From Andrena cerasifolii (taxonomy: Eukaryota > Arthropoda > Insecta > Hymenoptera > Andrenidae), in the NCBI RefSeq assembly GCF_050908995.1, contig NC_135125.1:16477849-16541848 (forward strand): a stretch of DNA of 64,000 nt. The letters run 5' to 3'. Each line of letters opens with the position of its first letter. The first letter of the stretch is position 1. The notes beneath the pieces were generated by a model. It worked only from the letters and a program-made list of their open reading frames with translations, had not been told where the DNA came from and made no database searches. The position numbers and the translations under genes were made by a program. Below, one piece after another: positions 1 through 13,095 of the stretch.

Positions 1-397
1 TTCGCCGTCACCGCGTCGGATTTACATTTCCGTCGTGTTACGATTTCATTTGCATGCCCGTCGGTGCTCCTATTACCGATTTCGTAACGACCCGAAAAAA
101 CGAATACCGCGACGCTGGTGTCTCTTTTTTCTTTTCCCTCCCCTCCACCGCCCCTACAACGAGCCAGACCGTAATCACAATTATCCTGGCACCGAGCACG
201 CGGACAGCCGGAAGAATCGAAGGGTTACGTCCCCTCGTCTTTGCTCGTTACCCTCTGGCTAAGTAAGTGAACGAGGGGGATGGAGTAAATGACGATGACT
301 GTACGGTTGGAGGGAAATCTGCGAGGGTAAGATTGTAAAGATAGTTGCAATATGTCGCAACTAAAGTGGGATCTAATTGTTGACTTGTGGTGCAACG

Positions 398-550
398 TGG
401 AGGTTTGATCGGGGAAGTGGTATAGATCAGGGCTTGGTTGGGCGAGTAGTATAGGTCAGCCTATGGTCGGGCAGCTGGTGGGATAATGGTTTGGTCAGGG
501 AAGTGGTACAGGTCGAGATTGATCGGTCAAGTGGTATAGATCTAAATTGA
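398..550. repeat. Degenerate minisatellite, about 30-bp unit
   Basis: Four to five diverged copies of a unit resembling GGTCGGGGAAGTGGTATAG follow each other, with GAAGTGGTATAG, CGAGTAGTATAG, GAAGTGGTACAG and CAAGTGGTATAG spaced about 28-37 bases apart. The copies differ from one another, so the array is old. Confidence 0.55.
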
Positions 551-2215
551 CCAGACGGGGAGTAGAATCCGCAAAGACATCATAATTCCATAACTATACT
601 GAGATTTCATAGATTCGATATGAAATTGAAATAAAGCAATTCCCCTGTACGACGCTGTGAAAGATGATGCGTCGCACGTTTCTCTCCGAACTCCGTTCGA
701 GTATTTCCCACCAAGAAGGAGGTTATCGATGAATCGCTTTCGAATCAATTACACCGAGATTTCCCAGGGCTTCCCCGTGCAAACAAGGCATCGCATGAAA
801 GCTTGAAAAGTATTTCACCTCATGAAACTCGACCGCTAAGGCGAGTAATGAAGTACCCTGAATCCCTCGGGAGTCAACAAAGTTTCATTAAAGCGGAAGT
901 AGCTCAACCTGCTACCGCTTCCCTCATAAATGAGTATCTCCATGTATGTAACTTAAATCGATTCTCGCTCGAGTTACCGACACCGGGCGTCTCCGTGCAC
1001 CATCCAGCAAAGTTTAATTCCCTTCGCCTCCAATTATTCCGATGCACCGGCGGGACACTTTTCTCTAACTTCAGGTGCAAGCGAGCGACGGCAGAATCGC
1101 TTCTCCTGCTTAGCACTCGGAACGCGAAACGTTCCTTAAAGTCTTCTCGTTGCAATTTCCCTTTCAAATTTCTCTTTCTATTAAGCGCGCGCGGGTTAAA
1201 AAAATTCACGCTGCCTTCTTCTTAACGAGGACCTCTCCCCACTCTTTCATGACTTGTAGGTAAGTGAAAGGGGGTGGTATGATTGGAGCGGTCTATCCAA
1301 CTTTCTCAACATTCGATCTTCGCAACTCCTAACACCCAAGTAGAAATATCTAGTAATAGTCAGACATTATATCCAACATATCTTCAAGACCGATTTCCTC
1401 AACAACAACAAAAACCGTATAATTACCGAATTCCAAGCAAACCCATTGGTCGGCCATTCCCAGCGTATCAGACGTTTAAATTGCGAATTCAGTCTTCCTC
1501 AATGTCTCATTTTCCCTCCGATACGCCGCGAACGTGATCGAAGAAGAAAATCCTGCGTGACTGGGCGAGAGGATTTAACGACCTACCGTTTATATCGTGC
1601 CTCCGTTACCTGGGCACAATCCAATTTTTTTTCCTCCTACCCCCGCCTCGCCGCAGCGCAGCCAGCAGCCGCCACCCTTTCGTCCTGCCCCTTACCACCT
1701 TGATCCTCCGCCCCGGCCGAGGCAATTACCTATGCAAAGAGGCGAAAAAAACGTAACGACGAGCCGGCTAGACGCATCGACACGATATCCGCGCGGAACG
1801 CACGTCAGAACGACATCGCCCCGAGCCCGTTAAGCTCCTTGTCTCAGGCTCCTACACAGGCCGGGCGGGGTACAGAGAAAATGGGGATAAAAATATCGAC
1901 TGACGAGGGCCCACCTCTGATAAGCTTTCGGCGTTAATGCTGGTAATCCGGGACATCTTGAGGGGATCCCGCCATTGCCGAGTTTTAAGGGGATTTCGTT
2001 CGGAAATGAATTATTCCGCCGGCTTTGGCGGACGCGGCTGCCCTTTTTTCATCGTACTGTGTTAAGTTCCCTGCGGGAGAGCGGTGTGGTGTATTTATGG
2101 ACATTCGTGGCCGAGGATGACCGTGGAAATCGTTCGACGCTAGTTCCCGATTGCCTGATGCGACTGCCCGGCGTTCGAAGATGAGTGGAGGAAATCCGAG
2201 GTGCTTGCTCCTCTC

Positions 2216-2361
2216 GTTTTAAGCACGAAGGTCCAAGCGAACTAAATTGTTTTATGGAAAACTCGGAAAGGTTAGAAGCCAAATTATAAGTTTTAAGCAC
2301 GAAGCTCCAAGCGAAGTAAATTGTTTTATGGAAAACTCGGAAAGGTTAGAAGCCGAGTTCG
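2216..2361. repeat. Tandem duplication, 74-bp unit, two copies
   Basis: The stretch beginning GTTTTAAGCACGAAG at 2216 is repeated at 2290 with only a few substitutions and continues through GGAAAACTCGGAAAGG and AGGTTAGAAGCC in both copies. The offset is 74 bases. High similarity suggests a fairly recent duplication. No coding potential is seen. Confidence 0.85.
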
Positions 2362-5300
2362 AGCTGAATTCGGTTGCCGAAATGTACGTTTTCAAGGATT
2401 CAAGCATCGGGTGAACGATTGTTTTTTTTTTTTTGTAATTACGGACAGCTGAGCAGTTAGTTGTGGAAGATCCAGCTGGCTGACGCGAAGGTTCGATAAT
2501 CAGGGATCCATAGCTGACGCGAAGGAACGCGACAATACAGCAAACGGAGCCGAGCCGTTCGATAAACTCGGTACACACGGCCTCCTTCCGTCGCGGCTGA
2601 CATTAATTAATTGCGGTCAGTCAGCGGAAACGACGTCGCCGTTCTATCAACGGTAAATTGCTCGACGTTTTGACCCCGCGCCCCCGACCTGCACCCCCTG
2701 CAGTAATTGAAATTTAAGACGCGAAACGAGCACATCGGCGACGACGACTCTCCCTGCCCCTTGGTCGTTGCTTCGACCCGATTCGATCCAATTAAGCGTC
2801 GCCCCGAGGGATAGAGCCAAGGACCACGACGTCGAAGGGCCACGTCGATTCCGTTTTCCGCGCGTTTCTTCACCCACTTCCTGCCCGCCTCTTCCACCCC
2901 CGCCAGTCGTTTGGTCGCCACCTTCTCGACAGAGGGAACAAACAGTGGCCATCTGACACGATCTACTTTCGAAGGGAGTTCTGCTGACAAAAGATTGAGG
3001 CGGAGGGATCGAAAACGTTGGCTTGTTGGTCAGACTGACCAACTGCAGATTTTTCTTCGTTTTCGGTATGCGAATTTAATGTTCAAACTGTTGCAATAAA
3101 TCAAGTAATCATCGAAAGCTATTGCAAAATAATTTTTATTATCTTATTGTAAAAAATTTTGAAAACAATTGCTTTCATTGACCCTTAAGAATTTTAGGAT
3201 GGAACGATGGACTTGGTTAATTTTACCAACGAGCAAACGAAACATTTGTTGGATGGATAGAAAGGAACAGGGTGGTTGCGTGGTTTTGACAAATTCCTGA
3301 GGGTGTTGTTTACGTTGAAAGCTGGATCGGATGTAAAATAATCATGGTCCTTTGGGGTGGTAATCGAATGTTAGATGAGTGTGAAGTAATGGGGAGAGTG
3401 GATCGAGCTTCTGGGGGTGTTTTGGTAACGTAGGAGATCGAAGAAGTTCGTTGAGGTATTCTACTTTGTGGTGTTGAGAACATTATCTTGAGTAATTTAG
3501 ATTTTTTAGCAATATTATTTCGAATATAAAGGCTAAAGGACAGAGGTCTCAACCAAAAAGTCATTTAAAACACAGCGAAGAACAAGGAATCCCATGTTGC
3601 ACAGGGTGGTGTCGAAAGACGGTAGACCCCCTTTCCTTTTCTAATCAAGGGATTACATCGTCTTCGACGATCGCTTCTCATTCGGGGCTAATGTCGTTCG
3701 GCGCTACCAAACATTTCATTGGTTTAATTCCACCCGAGCCAGCTCCCGCTACAATCTTGTTCCCCGAAGGAACGAACATAGGAAACGCGAATTACATAAA
3801 CGCTGCCCTCGTTAATCTCTCAGACCGTCGAATTCGATTAAATCCCTAGTAATCCCCGATCCTTACACCAAGTGATTACCCTCTACGATTTTAAACGTGG
3901 CTTATCAATTACATAAACGTCGCCAACGATCCACCTACACTCGCTCCCATTCTACACTGTTCAAACACATCAATGCTCGATCTCGAACACTCGAAACCAC
4001 TCGAATGGAAATCCTTCTTTCGAACACACATTTCAAAAGTAACCAGCACAGACCGCGCGGGAAGCACAGAGACAAAGGGGAAGGAGATATCGCGAAAGCA
4101 AATCCCTTCTCGTCGACTCTCGGCCGGTTTTAGTTTCCAGTGCATCGATATCCAATTCGCGTATCGCCGGGGACTCGAAAATCGGCCATTAGGATTACCG
4201 TCGGCACGGCAACCGACAAGGGTAGCCGATCGGGAAGTCCGAGAAACATCCAGCGAGTTCTACGCCGCTCCCCCAGGTCCTTTGAGCTTAACCCCAAGCA
4301 GTAAGACATTCGAGCCACGACCCGATGTACGGGCAAACACGGATTACAATGGCCGTTAGCTTATGCTACCCTTGTGTGCAATAGAAAAGTAAGAAGAAAC
4401 CTTAAGGGCTGCGCGGTGGCCCCTTCCACCGTTCGACCAACTTTAATGGCTCCTGCCAAGCTTCGAACTTCTTAATGTGTCCATTTTGGCGGGGAACTTT
4501 GTGCGCCGGGAAAATCGTATCCGCCAGCACGACGTACCTCGATCGAATTGTTGATAAACCAACGTGTAATGAAAATTGGATGTTGAAACAGTGCTTGTGG
4601 TTATCAGTTGCCAGGATATTTCATTCCCTTCGAATCGTGTAATTATCCATCGACATCGTGGAATAAAAATCTCGATAGAACGATCTAAATACCAAACGGC
4701 GGAAATTCAAGTTTTTCGTAGGACTATAAAAAGTGGGGTGATTCTATTTTGATTTCGGGAGCACAGGGTATCCCACGTGCGAAAAAAATTGGCGATGAAG
4801 AATTGCAGGAATCCTTGCCCTCCCGTAACTGAGACGCAAGTATGCCCATACTGTTGTTTTCGTTGCAAGAGAATCTCGTTAATTATTCCAGCCGTTTGCA
4901 AGCGCCCCAAAAAGGATTGCCGAGGTAAAATTTCGAGCAGCAAAACAGCAGGATGCGTCTTCCACAGGACAGCGCTGGACGCCGAGTGGAAACCGCAAAA
5001 ACCGAGTCATTAGGGGAACAATGCCTATCGCAAATTCCTTCCTTTTTCCCCTATGTGGCCACTGTCCAGGCCGAGACAACACACATTTTTCTAGCCGTGC
5101 ACGCTTGCGTCCTTTGTTCCCGAGACGTAACTCGTTCGACGGTTAGAAGTTTCAGGGCTGACGGCTCACGCTAGGGAAATACCTTAAGGACTTGTTCATC
5201 GTCGCTCGATACACGAGAGGATGGAAAAGGGCGAAAAAGAGAATTGGATTAGAGACGAAGGAAGGGGGAGGACAGAAGAAGGAAGCCACTGGCTGCACTT

Positions 5301-5657
5301 CCGGCGACGGGGGCATAATAAAATTACCAGCGACGGAAATCGTGTCCCGAGGAATCGAGTTTGCGACCCGACGAATCGGTCGGGTCACCGATTTGCAACC
5401 GTGGATGTAGAAATTTCTGCCTCGCCGCGTCCTTCGATAATTTTCCCTCGCCACCCTTCAGACAGCAGAACTGTGTTTCTTAACACTTTGACAGCTGCTG
5501 TCACGTACCTACGTGTGATTCCTCCACTTCGATTTACTACTCATTCACAGATTTATTTGATCGACAGCGGGCGTTAGTTTTAATGTCATGTCTATTTATT
5601 ATACACATAATTCTCTTTTAACTTTCATCCCCTGAATATACTGAACTGAACATTTAA

Positions 5658-6300
5658 GGGGTCATTCTGGTAATCACGCCGCAAAATTCGACTACATTCA
5701 GGTTTTTTTTCTCAGTGAATACAATGAATAACAATGTCAAACTTTTTTTTCATTTATTAATCTACTTATAATGAATACGGAACAATTGTTTAAATACACT
5801 TTTAATTGTGTTTTTTCAATGTTATTTATCTGCAGTTTAAAATCGCGGCTTTGAAAAAACGGCGGGAGTGATTTAAGCTCACAGACTGATCTGAGATAAA
5901 AAAGCCAAGCTGATTCTTAATCATTATGAGTACCGCTATCGCAGATGCCAGAATTAGCCACGTAAGTCAAAACTTATCAGAATTGCGCGCATTCAAACTT
6001 CAAGTTTCGAAATTTTCCATTCTTACTTGAGGTTTGAATGCGCGCAATTTTCTTAAATTTTGACTTACGTGGCTAATTCTGGCACCTGCGATAGTCAGCT
6101 TGGTTCTTTTTTATTTCAGATGAGTCTGTCACCTTAAATCACTCCCGCCAGGGAGATATTTCTTTTCGAAGGCGCGATTTTCAACATTACAAGTAGCTTA
6201 ATAAATGAAAAAAAGTTTGACATTGTTATTCATTGTATTCACTGAGAAAAAAATGCCTGAATGTTGCCGAATTTTGCGGTGTGATTACCAGAATAACCCC
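5658..6300. mobile_element. Palindromic TTAA-flanked MITE, element A
   Basis: The element is flanked by TTAA on both sides (5654-5657 and 6301-6304). The left end GGGGTCATTCTGGTAATCAC is the near-perfect reverse complement of the right end. The pairing continues through almost the whole length; for example GAATTGCGCGCATTCAAACT near 5,981 pairs with the copy near 6,030, and the arm GCCAGAATTAGCCACGTAAG near 5,950 pairs with that at about 6,060-6,084. There is no transposase frame. It is a non-autonomous fold-back element. TTAA duplications are known for piggyBac, Kolobok and Sola3 superfamilies; I cannot say which one mobilised it. It shares the TTAA/GGGG end with elements B-E. Confidence 0.85.
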
Positions 6301-6304
6301 TTAA

Positions 6305-8655
6305 GACACGTTCAATCGACAGAAATCGACTTCCATAAGAATTCCCTGAGAGTTATAACCACCCTTCATCCCCCAACGCTGCATAGGAAAATTCTCATCG
6401 TCACCCTTATTCCGCATTTTCTAGGAAGGCACACCGCTCTCGCTCGTTCCTCCGCGAACCACCAGCCGATTTCCCTAAGATTCCATCGAGTGCCGATCGC
6501 GTGGAGTTTGTCGCGGTGCCTCGTTCCCGGCGTATCACAGCCAGGAACACACGGGTTCGAGGTAACGCCGATGTCCCGTGTATGTATTATGCAATGAAGC
6601 TCGAGTGCTGCTCTCGACTCGGTCCCTCGTGCTCGCGCGCCCACGCGACGAGGGCCAAAAGAGGGAGGGCGGAACGGGCGCCCAGGCGTATTTGAACAGA
6701 CACGCGACACTCGTGTTTACCCTCTCTTTCCCTTTCCACCCTTTTCCCTCTCGGTCCGTTTCGACACTCCTGAATCTCCGTTCCTTCCTCTTTGTCCCTC
6801 TTTCTTTGTATCGTTTCACAATGGAGCACAGTACACCAGGAGATATCCCCGCCCCCTGACCCCTCGACTTCAGCCCCCTCCCCCTCCCCCCCCCCCAGGA
6901 TTGAAGTGCCATTCATTTTCGAGTTGCGCGAGATTCCGCGCGCCGAAAGATTCGACCCGTCCCCCCGCACCACTTTTTCTCTCCCATTTTTCTTGCTCCG
7001 CGCCTTTCTTCGCCGAGTAATTCCTGCCTGGGGGACCAGGAGGCGACGAGAGGGACGGGCATGTCAGCGAAATCGAGGGAAGAATACCGAAAGTCTGATC
7101 CACTTTCCAGTTTCGCGGAATAACGCAATCAGTGGGAACGTAGAGAGAGAGAGGGAGGTGTGAAAGGAAAAGGTAGCTGATCGAGGACGAGGAAGGTCGC
7201 ATGCTACGCGCGAAAACATTAGGCAAGGTGGTATAGTGGCCTAGTTTTCATGTCGAGTTCATCTTGGTTTCGACTGTAGTTGAAGAAGATCCAAGTGTTT
7301 AGTTTAGTATAAGATAGAATTTACTATAAAATAGATTATTATTATTATTTATTTAAACGAGACTAGCCCTTAGTGTACACTATACTAAAAAACCGCTTAT
7401 TGCTATTCTATAAGGATAATTCTGCGCGCCGCGTAGATCACGTTGTGTTCAATTATCTCTTATTTTCCTCATTTTTATTACCCCCAATGGCAAAAAATAA
7501 TGAAATACTTATACCCCACTCACGTTACGAGTACCCTCGTTTAGGCGAAATGTCTTTGCAATAAAGCTAGTGGTTTCTATAAAACGCCCGTCCGCGGAAG
7601 ACACTTCCGAGGGTCGTACAGATAGCTTATTAATTAAGGCGACATTTACGACAACAGCGTAACGAATTAATGAGCGACGAGGAACGCTCGTAACTCTCTT
7701 TACAGCGTGTAATTATCCTCAAACACAGCGTGGGGATTCCCCGGCGTCCATAAGCAGAGGAATAACCCGTAAAACGCCAGCGAAAGCAGTTAACGGTTCC
7801 GTTCCATTATCGCCCGCGAGTGTCTTGTCGCGGATATTTCCCCGAGAACGTAATTCAGCGAAGTCGGTTCTCGAACACGTCCTTTCGATGACACCGGACG
7901 CTTAAGCGACCCTGTCGGAACAGTGAAAAAGTCGTTCCAGAAGGGTCAGCTGGCGAATTGTGTCAGCAGATGTCCTAAGGGCTGACCTCTCGGGCGTATT
8001 TCACGCTTGAAATTCGAGTGAGACGACGTTCTTCCTCGGTGAAAGCCAGACGAGAGTGGAATTGCGAAAATATCGGCCTCCAATAGGAGCGCTCCAATGA
8101 ATTTCTCCAGAAATCACTAGGAATCAATCAAAGAAGGAAGCAAAACTGTTAAGGTGATTGTAAAAGATGACTGACATCGCCTTTCATTAAAATAGGAAAG
8201 CTTTTTTTCATGGTGCTCGGTTTTACAAGGCCACAAGTTTTCTATGCAACGCCTTGTGGGTATAGGTACTTCCTTTTAAAGCAACGGGGGAAACGACGAC
8301 GGTTACTCGAACAACTCGAGGCAACGTTAGCGAAACATCGCCACGGCGGGTGCAACAATAAGAAAGTGGAAGGAAAGTGTCGGCGAAGGGACGAGAAATT
8401 ACAGGGGCGACGTAAAAATGCACCGCTGGACGATTTCACGCTTCGAATAGAGACGCCAAATCCCCCCTGCTGCGGCTGTACATACATATATCTACCCCCC
8501 TCCAGTGGCGTAACAAATGTTGGCGAACTGGGTTTCCCGGACTGTTAAAGAGATTCCTTTTTCCTTGTCCTTCATTGTGCTTTATCAAACAGTAATTCTG
8601 CGGTATTTTACTACCGAAATAGATTTGAAGAATAAAACCACCCTCTGCAGAATGG
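6305..8655. other. Gene-free stretch with GC-rich patch and C-tract
   Basis: No supported gene. Bases about 6,600-7,080 are GC-rich with a C-tract near 6,885-6,897; overlapping reading frames there (up to 128 codons on both strands) are low-complexity and conflict with each other. An AT-rich stretch follows at about 7,300-7,560. A CpG-rich regulatory region or an unrecognised 5' exon is possible but nothing in the sequence proves it. Confidence 0.5.
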
Positions 8656-8659
8656 TTAA

Positions 8660-9396
8660 GGGGAGGTTCCGGTCTAAAAGTCGATTTTTTTTTTATTTCA
8701 TTTTTCGAATGTTCAATCTTTTAGGAATACGCGTTTAAAAGGATTTGTTGAAATTCTTAAAATTCCCGAAGTTATAGGCATTTGAGTAGCATCAAATGCA
8801 TGGGTAACACCCGGCCACTCGGCACTCACGTAAAACTTTAAACGCGTTTTTCTCGAAACAGTGTTCTCAAAACGGTGGGACCTGTATCTCCAAAAGTTAT
8901 TATCCGATTCGACTGAAACTTTTTTTTACATCGAAGAATATACTTCTGGCTAGGAGGGAACCCAGAAAAAATACAAAAAATTGAGAATTTATAATTTTCA
9001 AAGGCGTTGAAAGAACGAAAAATATAGGGGAAAAGAGATTTCAAAATTCAAGTGCCGTTATTTTCTTAAAAAATGTCATTTTTGCATTTTTTTTCTAGCC
9101 CCCCCCCCCTAACCAGAAGTATATTCTTCAAAATAAAAAAAGTTTCAGTCGAATCGGATAATAACTTTTGGGGATACAGGTCCCACCGATTTTGAAAATT
9201 TTTTTGACGCCTTGACTTTAACGGCACTCCCCAGTGCCGTCTGTAATGATTAATTGTAAAACAAAAAATATATTTCTATAATTTAAGACATCCTTAATAC
9301 AATGCAACAAGTCCCATTAAATTATATATAGTAGTTTTCCTTTAATTAATTCCTAAAGATCACCTATTTTTTGGGGCTCTAGACCGGAACCTCCCC
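8660..9396. mobile_element. Palindromic TTAA-flanked MITE, element B
   Basis: TTAA flanks lie at 8656-8659 and 9397-9400. The left end GGGGAGGTTCCGGTCTA is the reverse complement of the right end TAGACCGGAACCTCCCC. An inner arm, GTTATTATCCGATTCGACTG near 8,896, pairs with CAGTCGAATCGGATAATAAC near 9,147, and AGAAGTATATTCTTC-type sequence pairs near the centre. The element is 737 bp and has no coding frame. It is the same architectural class as elements A, C and D but its sequence is different. Confidence 0.85.
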
Positions 9397-9400
9397 TTAA

Positions 9401-12393
9401 GTAAGATTTCCTAAGAATACCTCACAATTCACGCCAATGTCTCTTAACATCCATCAGATTTGGTTCTTCGTTATTAGAGGACGAATTTCCATTCAAGTAT
9501 GAAACCACCCTTCAATGTCCTTAAGGGGGTGAAGAACGATTATCTGGGAGGTACTTTGACGTACCAATTTCGATGAAATTTTCTCCTCCATCCTCCCAAA
9601 CTACCCACTTCCCGGAATCAACATCTCCCTCCGAGGGTCCTCCGATTACTCTTCTCAGGAGACTCACCCCCAAGGAACGTGCGTGTCAGTAGAGGGCGAT
9701 TATTCGTGCCGGGTGGAATTAAGCAACGTCTAAGAAATTCCCGGGAACCGTAAAAATTCCAGCAGCATCGGGTCTGTCTCGGACGCACGAATTCCAGCGC
9801 GGAGGGTGGCGCGCGAGCCCCTGGGAAACGAACTGCTCCGCCGTGGAAACATTTTTAACCCGCGCGCCCGTTTCTCTCTCTAAATCGCTCGATGCCGCCG
9901 CGATACGTTACGGGGATCCACGGCGCACGTTGACCCAGCTCGCAGAGAAGGTGGGAAAGGGAGGCAGAGTGCCCCCGACTCGTTTCTTCCACGCTACGGC
10001 GGGGATCAGTTCCCGTAGTGGTCACCCTTATCCCTTCCGGATAATCGTGCCGCGATCTTTGCTCATCCGTCTTCCTCTGGTTTTTCCTCCGCCTCCCCAG
10101 CCTCCTCCCGCCGCCCCTGTCCTTCGCGTAATCGCATCCAGCGATGGGAACAATCAGCTCGCGAGTGAAGGTCGAACAAACGTTCCGTTTCAGGTGTTTA
10201 TGTTTCAAACGCCACCGACTAACCTTATTTTTCTCGGTACGAGTGCGAGTAAAGTTTCGTGTAAACAAAGATACTTTGAAGGACTGCTCGATTACGAATC
10301 TCCTAAGTTTGATTTTGGTGGCATTAATTTTCACCAGTATGAAATGAAAATTTAAGGGTGATTTCAGTGAGAATCTTGGCCAAAAGTTAATCAGTTTCCA
10401 AGATATACTGTTGCATAAAGATTCATTCCTCCAATTTTCAAAGATTTTCGCTTATTTTTAATATTACTGAAGTTCATCCTGAAGTAATAGAAATTGAAAG
10501 TAGTGAAATAGTTTCGTTGCGTCTCAGTTTAAGTAAGACAATGACGCGAGGCTCTTGAATTATGTAAGATCTTGCTCGTAGTGTACCAGACCTACTTTGA
10601 TCCAGCCTTCTAACACGATAATCGAATTACGCCCATTACTAATCGCATTACGCTGTTTTTTATCGAGCACCAAATAGGATAGCCTCCTATCAGTGGGGCA
10701 AGGGGAAGATAATAGGACATTTTTAAGGGGAGTACTTGAGACTCCGCTTGCAGAGACTGTTTTTCAGAATGTTGGCCTCGGTGTCGCCATTAAATCCCTT
10801 GTTTCGTTGCCTCGACGAACCGAGCTGTCCCGTTTCGATCGCTGCACCCTGAAGCGTACGGGCAATCAGATTTAGCGAGTTTCTGTGTACTTGGCTGCGT
10901 GCTTTCGGACCGAAGAAAGAGCAGAATGGAATACTCGAGTACTCTACTGCGAATTCTATGACGGCAGTTGTTTGCTGGCGAAGAGATCTTCACGAGTGTC
11001 GCCTTGAATCTCTCGCCAATGATAAAACTGTCTCAACAGAAGCGACCTTTTATAATTCCTTTGAAAAGGTCAATGTACTGCAGCGTGAATAGCTACATCC
11101 CCTAGATGGAAGACATGCACATAGTACTCTGAAGAATACAGGTTCGCTATGATCTAAACAGAAACAACCATCCACTAGCAGATCACCATAACACTCTGTA
11201 TAACCAACTTTCAAGATCCCCGGATTAAATCCTCGACTTTCATGTAGAGATCCCTTTCAATGCACTCTTCCTGCGTTCCACGGTCATCGACACGCCCCTG
11301 CTACGGTTTATTCCTCCCCCGTCCGCGGAGCTGTTCCTCGTTGCTAATGAAAATCCCCCGTCCCCGGGACATTATATTTCTGCTTATCGGTGACATTTTT
11401 CGCGTCCGCGCGCTAATTATCCCGATGAAGTTCCGCGAGGATTACCAGAGCTTTCCAATTAGCCTGACATCAAGACTTCTCTTCATTAGCCCGTGTCTGA
11501 TCGAAGTCGTCACTATCCACCGATACGCCGTCCTCGTTGCGCGACGGCTGATTAAAATCCCGCGTATCCACTGCGGGTCTGAAGAGTGCGTGACGCCCGC
11601 TACTTCGATGCCTGTCGCGTGCGCGCGGACACGCATTCACGCGAGCCGAGCCATTCAACGCTGGACGTGGACTGGGGATAAAATGCTGGTGGCGTAAGGG
11701 AAGCGAATTTTCAGCGAAGTAATCGAGCCGGAGCCTTTTAACTCTCGTCTGACGTATACGGGGTCCTTTTCTACTTGTGGTCTTACATACTGGGTAGTGC
11801 TACTTTCTTCAGGGAAAAATAATTTTTAAATGTGAGACGATCAGAATTTAATAAAAGTCTGATAGCAGGATGTAGATAGAGGAAATTATAAAATTGACTC
11901 CGCATCAGTTGCGCTATTCGAGGGTTGAAGTGAAAAAAGGAAACGCATAAATCGTGCTGGATGAAAATTTGCAACGTTCAAGGCAGTTTAGTAACTCGAT
12001 CCCCCGTTTAATTAGTACACACTCAGACGATCCATAAAATCCGCGGTTCTCCCCTGAGAGAAAAGAACATCCCCTAACTTCGGCCATAAACCGTTCTTTC
12101 CTTCGCCCATCTGCATCCCCCTGTTAACACGGGAGATTGCAGCTACAGTGCAACTTTCCCCAGTCTACTACTTTAAGAAACGTATAACGCGGGTTGTGCA
12201 AAATTGTGGAGGTGGAAAGGCACGTAATACTGAATTTAGTGGACTTTCATCGTTTCTCTTTTTAATAATAGATACAGAAAAATAACCCTGTCTGTTCACA
12301 TGGATTCGTGCGTCGCAAGAAAGTTGTACATACCACTCTAATGTTCTATCATTAATACACAATGGATAACAGGAAACTGGATAATTTTATCAC
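9401..12393. other. Gene-free stretch
   Basis: No supported gene. A GC-rich patch lies at about 9,780-10,130, with overlapping frames of 159 and 170 codons on opposite strands. These shadow one another and carry no recognisable domain. The rest is mixed composition without clear repeats. Confidence 0.5.
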
Positions 12394-12397
12394 TTAA

Positions 12398-13091
12398 GGG
12401 GTTATGCCTAGTCAGCTTTCGAAAAAGAACGCGAGATTCGGGAATTTTTTGTGGAATATCTACTGTATATTTTTTTACAACTATTCGCTTATTTTAAAAG
12501 TACATATATGCAGCAACTCTCAGTAATTTTGTTATAGAAAAACATTAAAAAATGAACGAATAACAGCTTTGATATCGGCGAGCAAGATATTTCGGAAATC
12601 GCTGTATCGATTGGCCTAAACGTTTGCAGACTTCTTTTATATACTAAAGACTAGTAGATGAACGAAGGATTTTTTATCTTAACAAACCCTCTATTTTTAA
12701 TTAACGAGAAACGAACAATTCAGACATCGAAGAAGCGTGGTTTTGCGTTAAACCGCCGCCATTTTGTCAATAAATAACTTTGTGAAAAAGCCTTCGGTCA
12801 TCTACTGAATTCAACCATATATTAACAGAATGTTTTTGAATTTTTAATTTTAGATGACTCGGATCAGATAAAACTTGCTCACCGCACAGCGCCTTTATCA
12901 AAACAGCTGCAGCGAGAATGACTGTTATTCGTTTATTTTTTAATGTTCTTCCATAATAAAATTACTGAAAGCTTCTCCATACATGTACTTTCAAAATAAG
13001 CGAATAGTTATAAAAAAAATATACAGTAGATATTCCACAAAAAATTTCGGGAAATCGCGATCTTTTTCGAAAGCTGACTAGGCATAACCCC
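12398..13091. mobile_element. Palindromic TTAA-flanked MITE, element C
   Basis: TTAA flanks lie at 12394-12397 and 13092-13095. The left end GGGGTTATGCCTAGTCAGCT is the exact reverse complement of the right end. The arms stay paired far inward: GGAATATCTACTGTATATTT near 12,453 matches the inverse near 13,020, and AATAACAGCTTTGAT-type and TTATTCGTTTATT-type inner segments also face each other. The length is 694 bp with no transposase frame. It is a non-autonomous fold-back element. Confidence 0.87.
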
Positions 13092-13095
13092 TTAA

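Larger units (their letters stand above)
1..5653. other. Gene-free stretch, left edge
   Basis: I see no coding region that I can support here. Open frames on both strands are short, overlap each other in conflicting frames, and show no recognisable domain. Composition alternates between GC-rich patches (about 1,600-1,900 and 2,640-2,990) and AT-rich stretches. Two small tandem repeats are listed separately. Short exons or a long intron of a gene lying to the left of the window cannot be excluded. Confidence 0.6.

Noticed and set aside
7225..7276. tRNA-Glu-like sequence with GGTATAGTGGCCTAG and GGTTTCGACTG
   Set aside because: Acceptor and T-stems do not pair; resemblance limited to two short boxes.
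9843..10355. 170-codon plus and 159-codon minus frames
   Set aside because: They shadow each other, contain no motif, and lie in a GC-rich patch where stops are rare.
10730..10750. TTAAGGGGAGTACTTGAG as another end of the GGGG element class
   Set aside because: No inverted partner ending in CCCCTTAA was found nearby.
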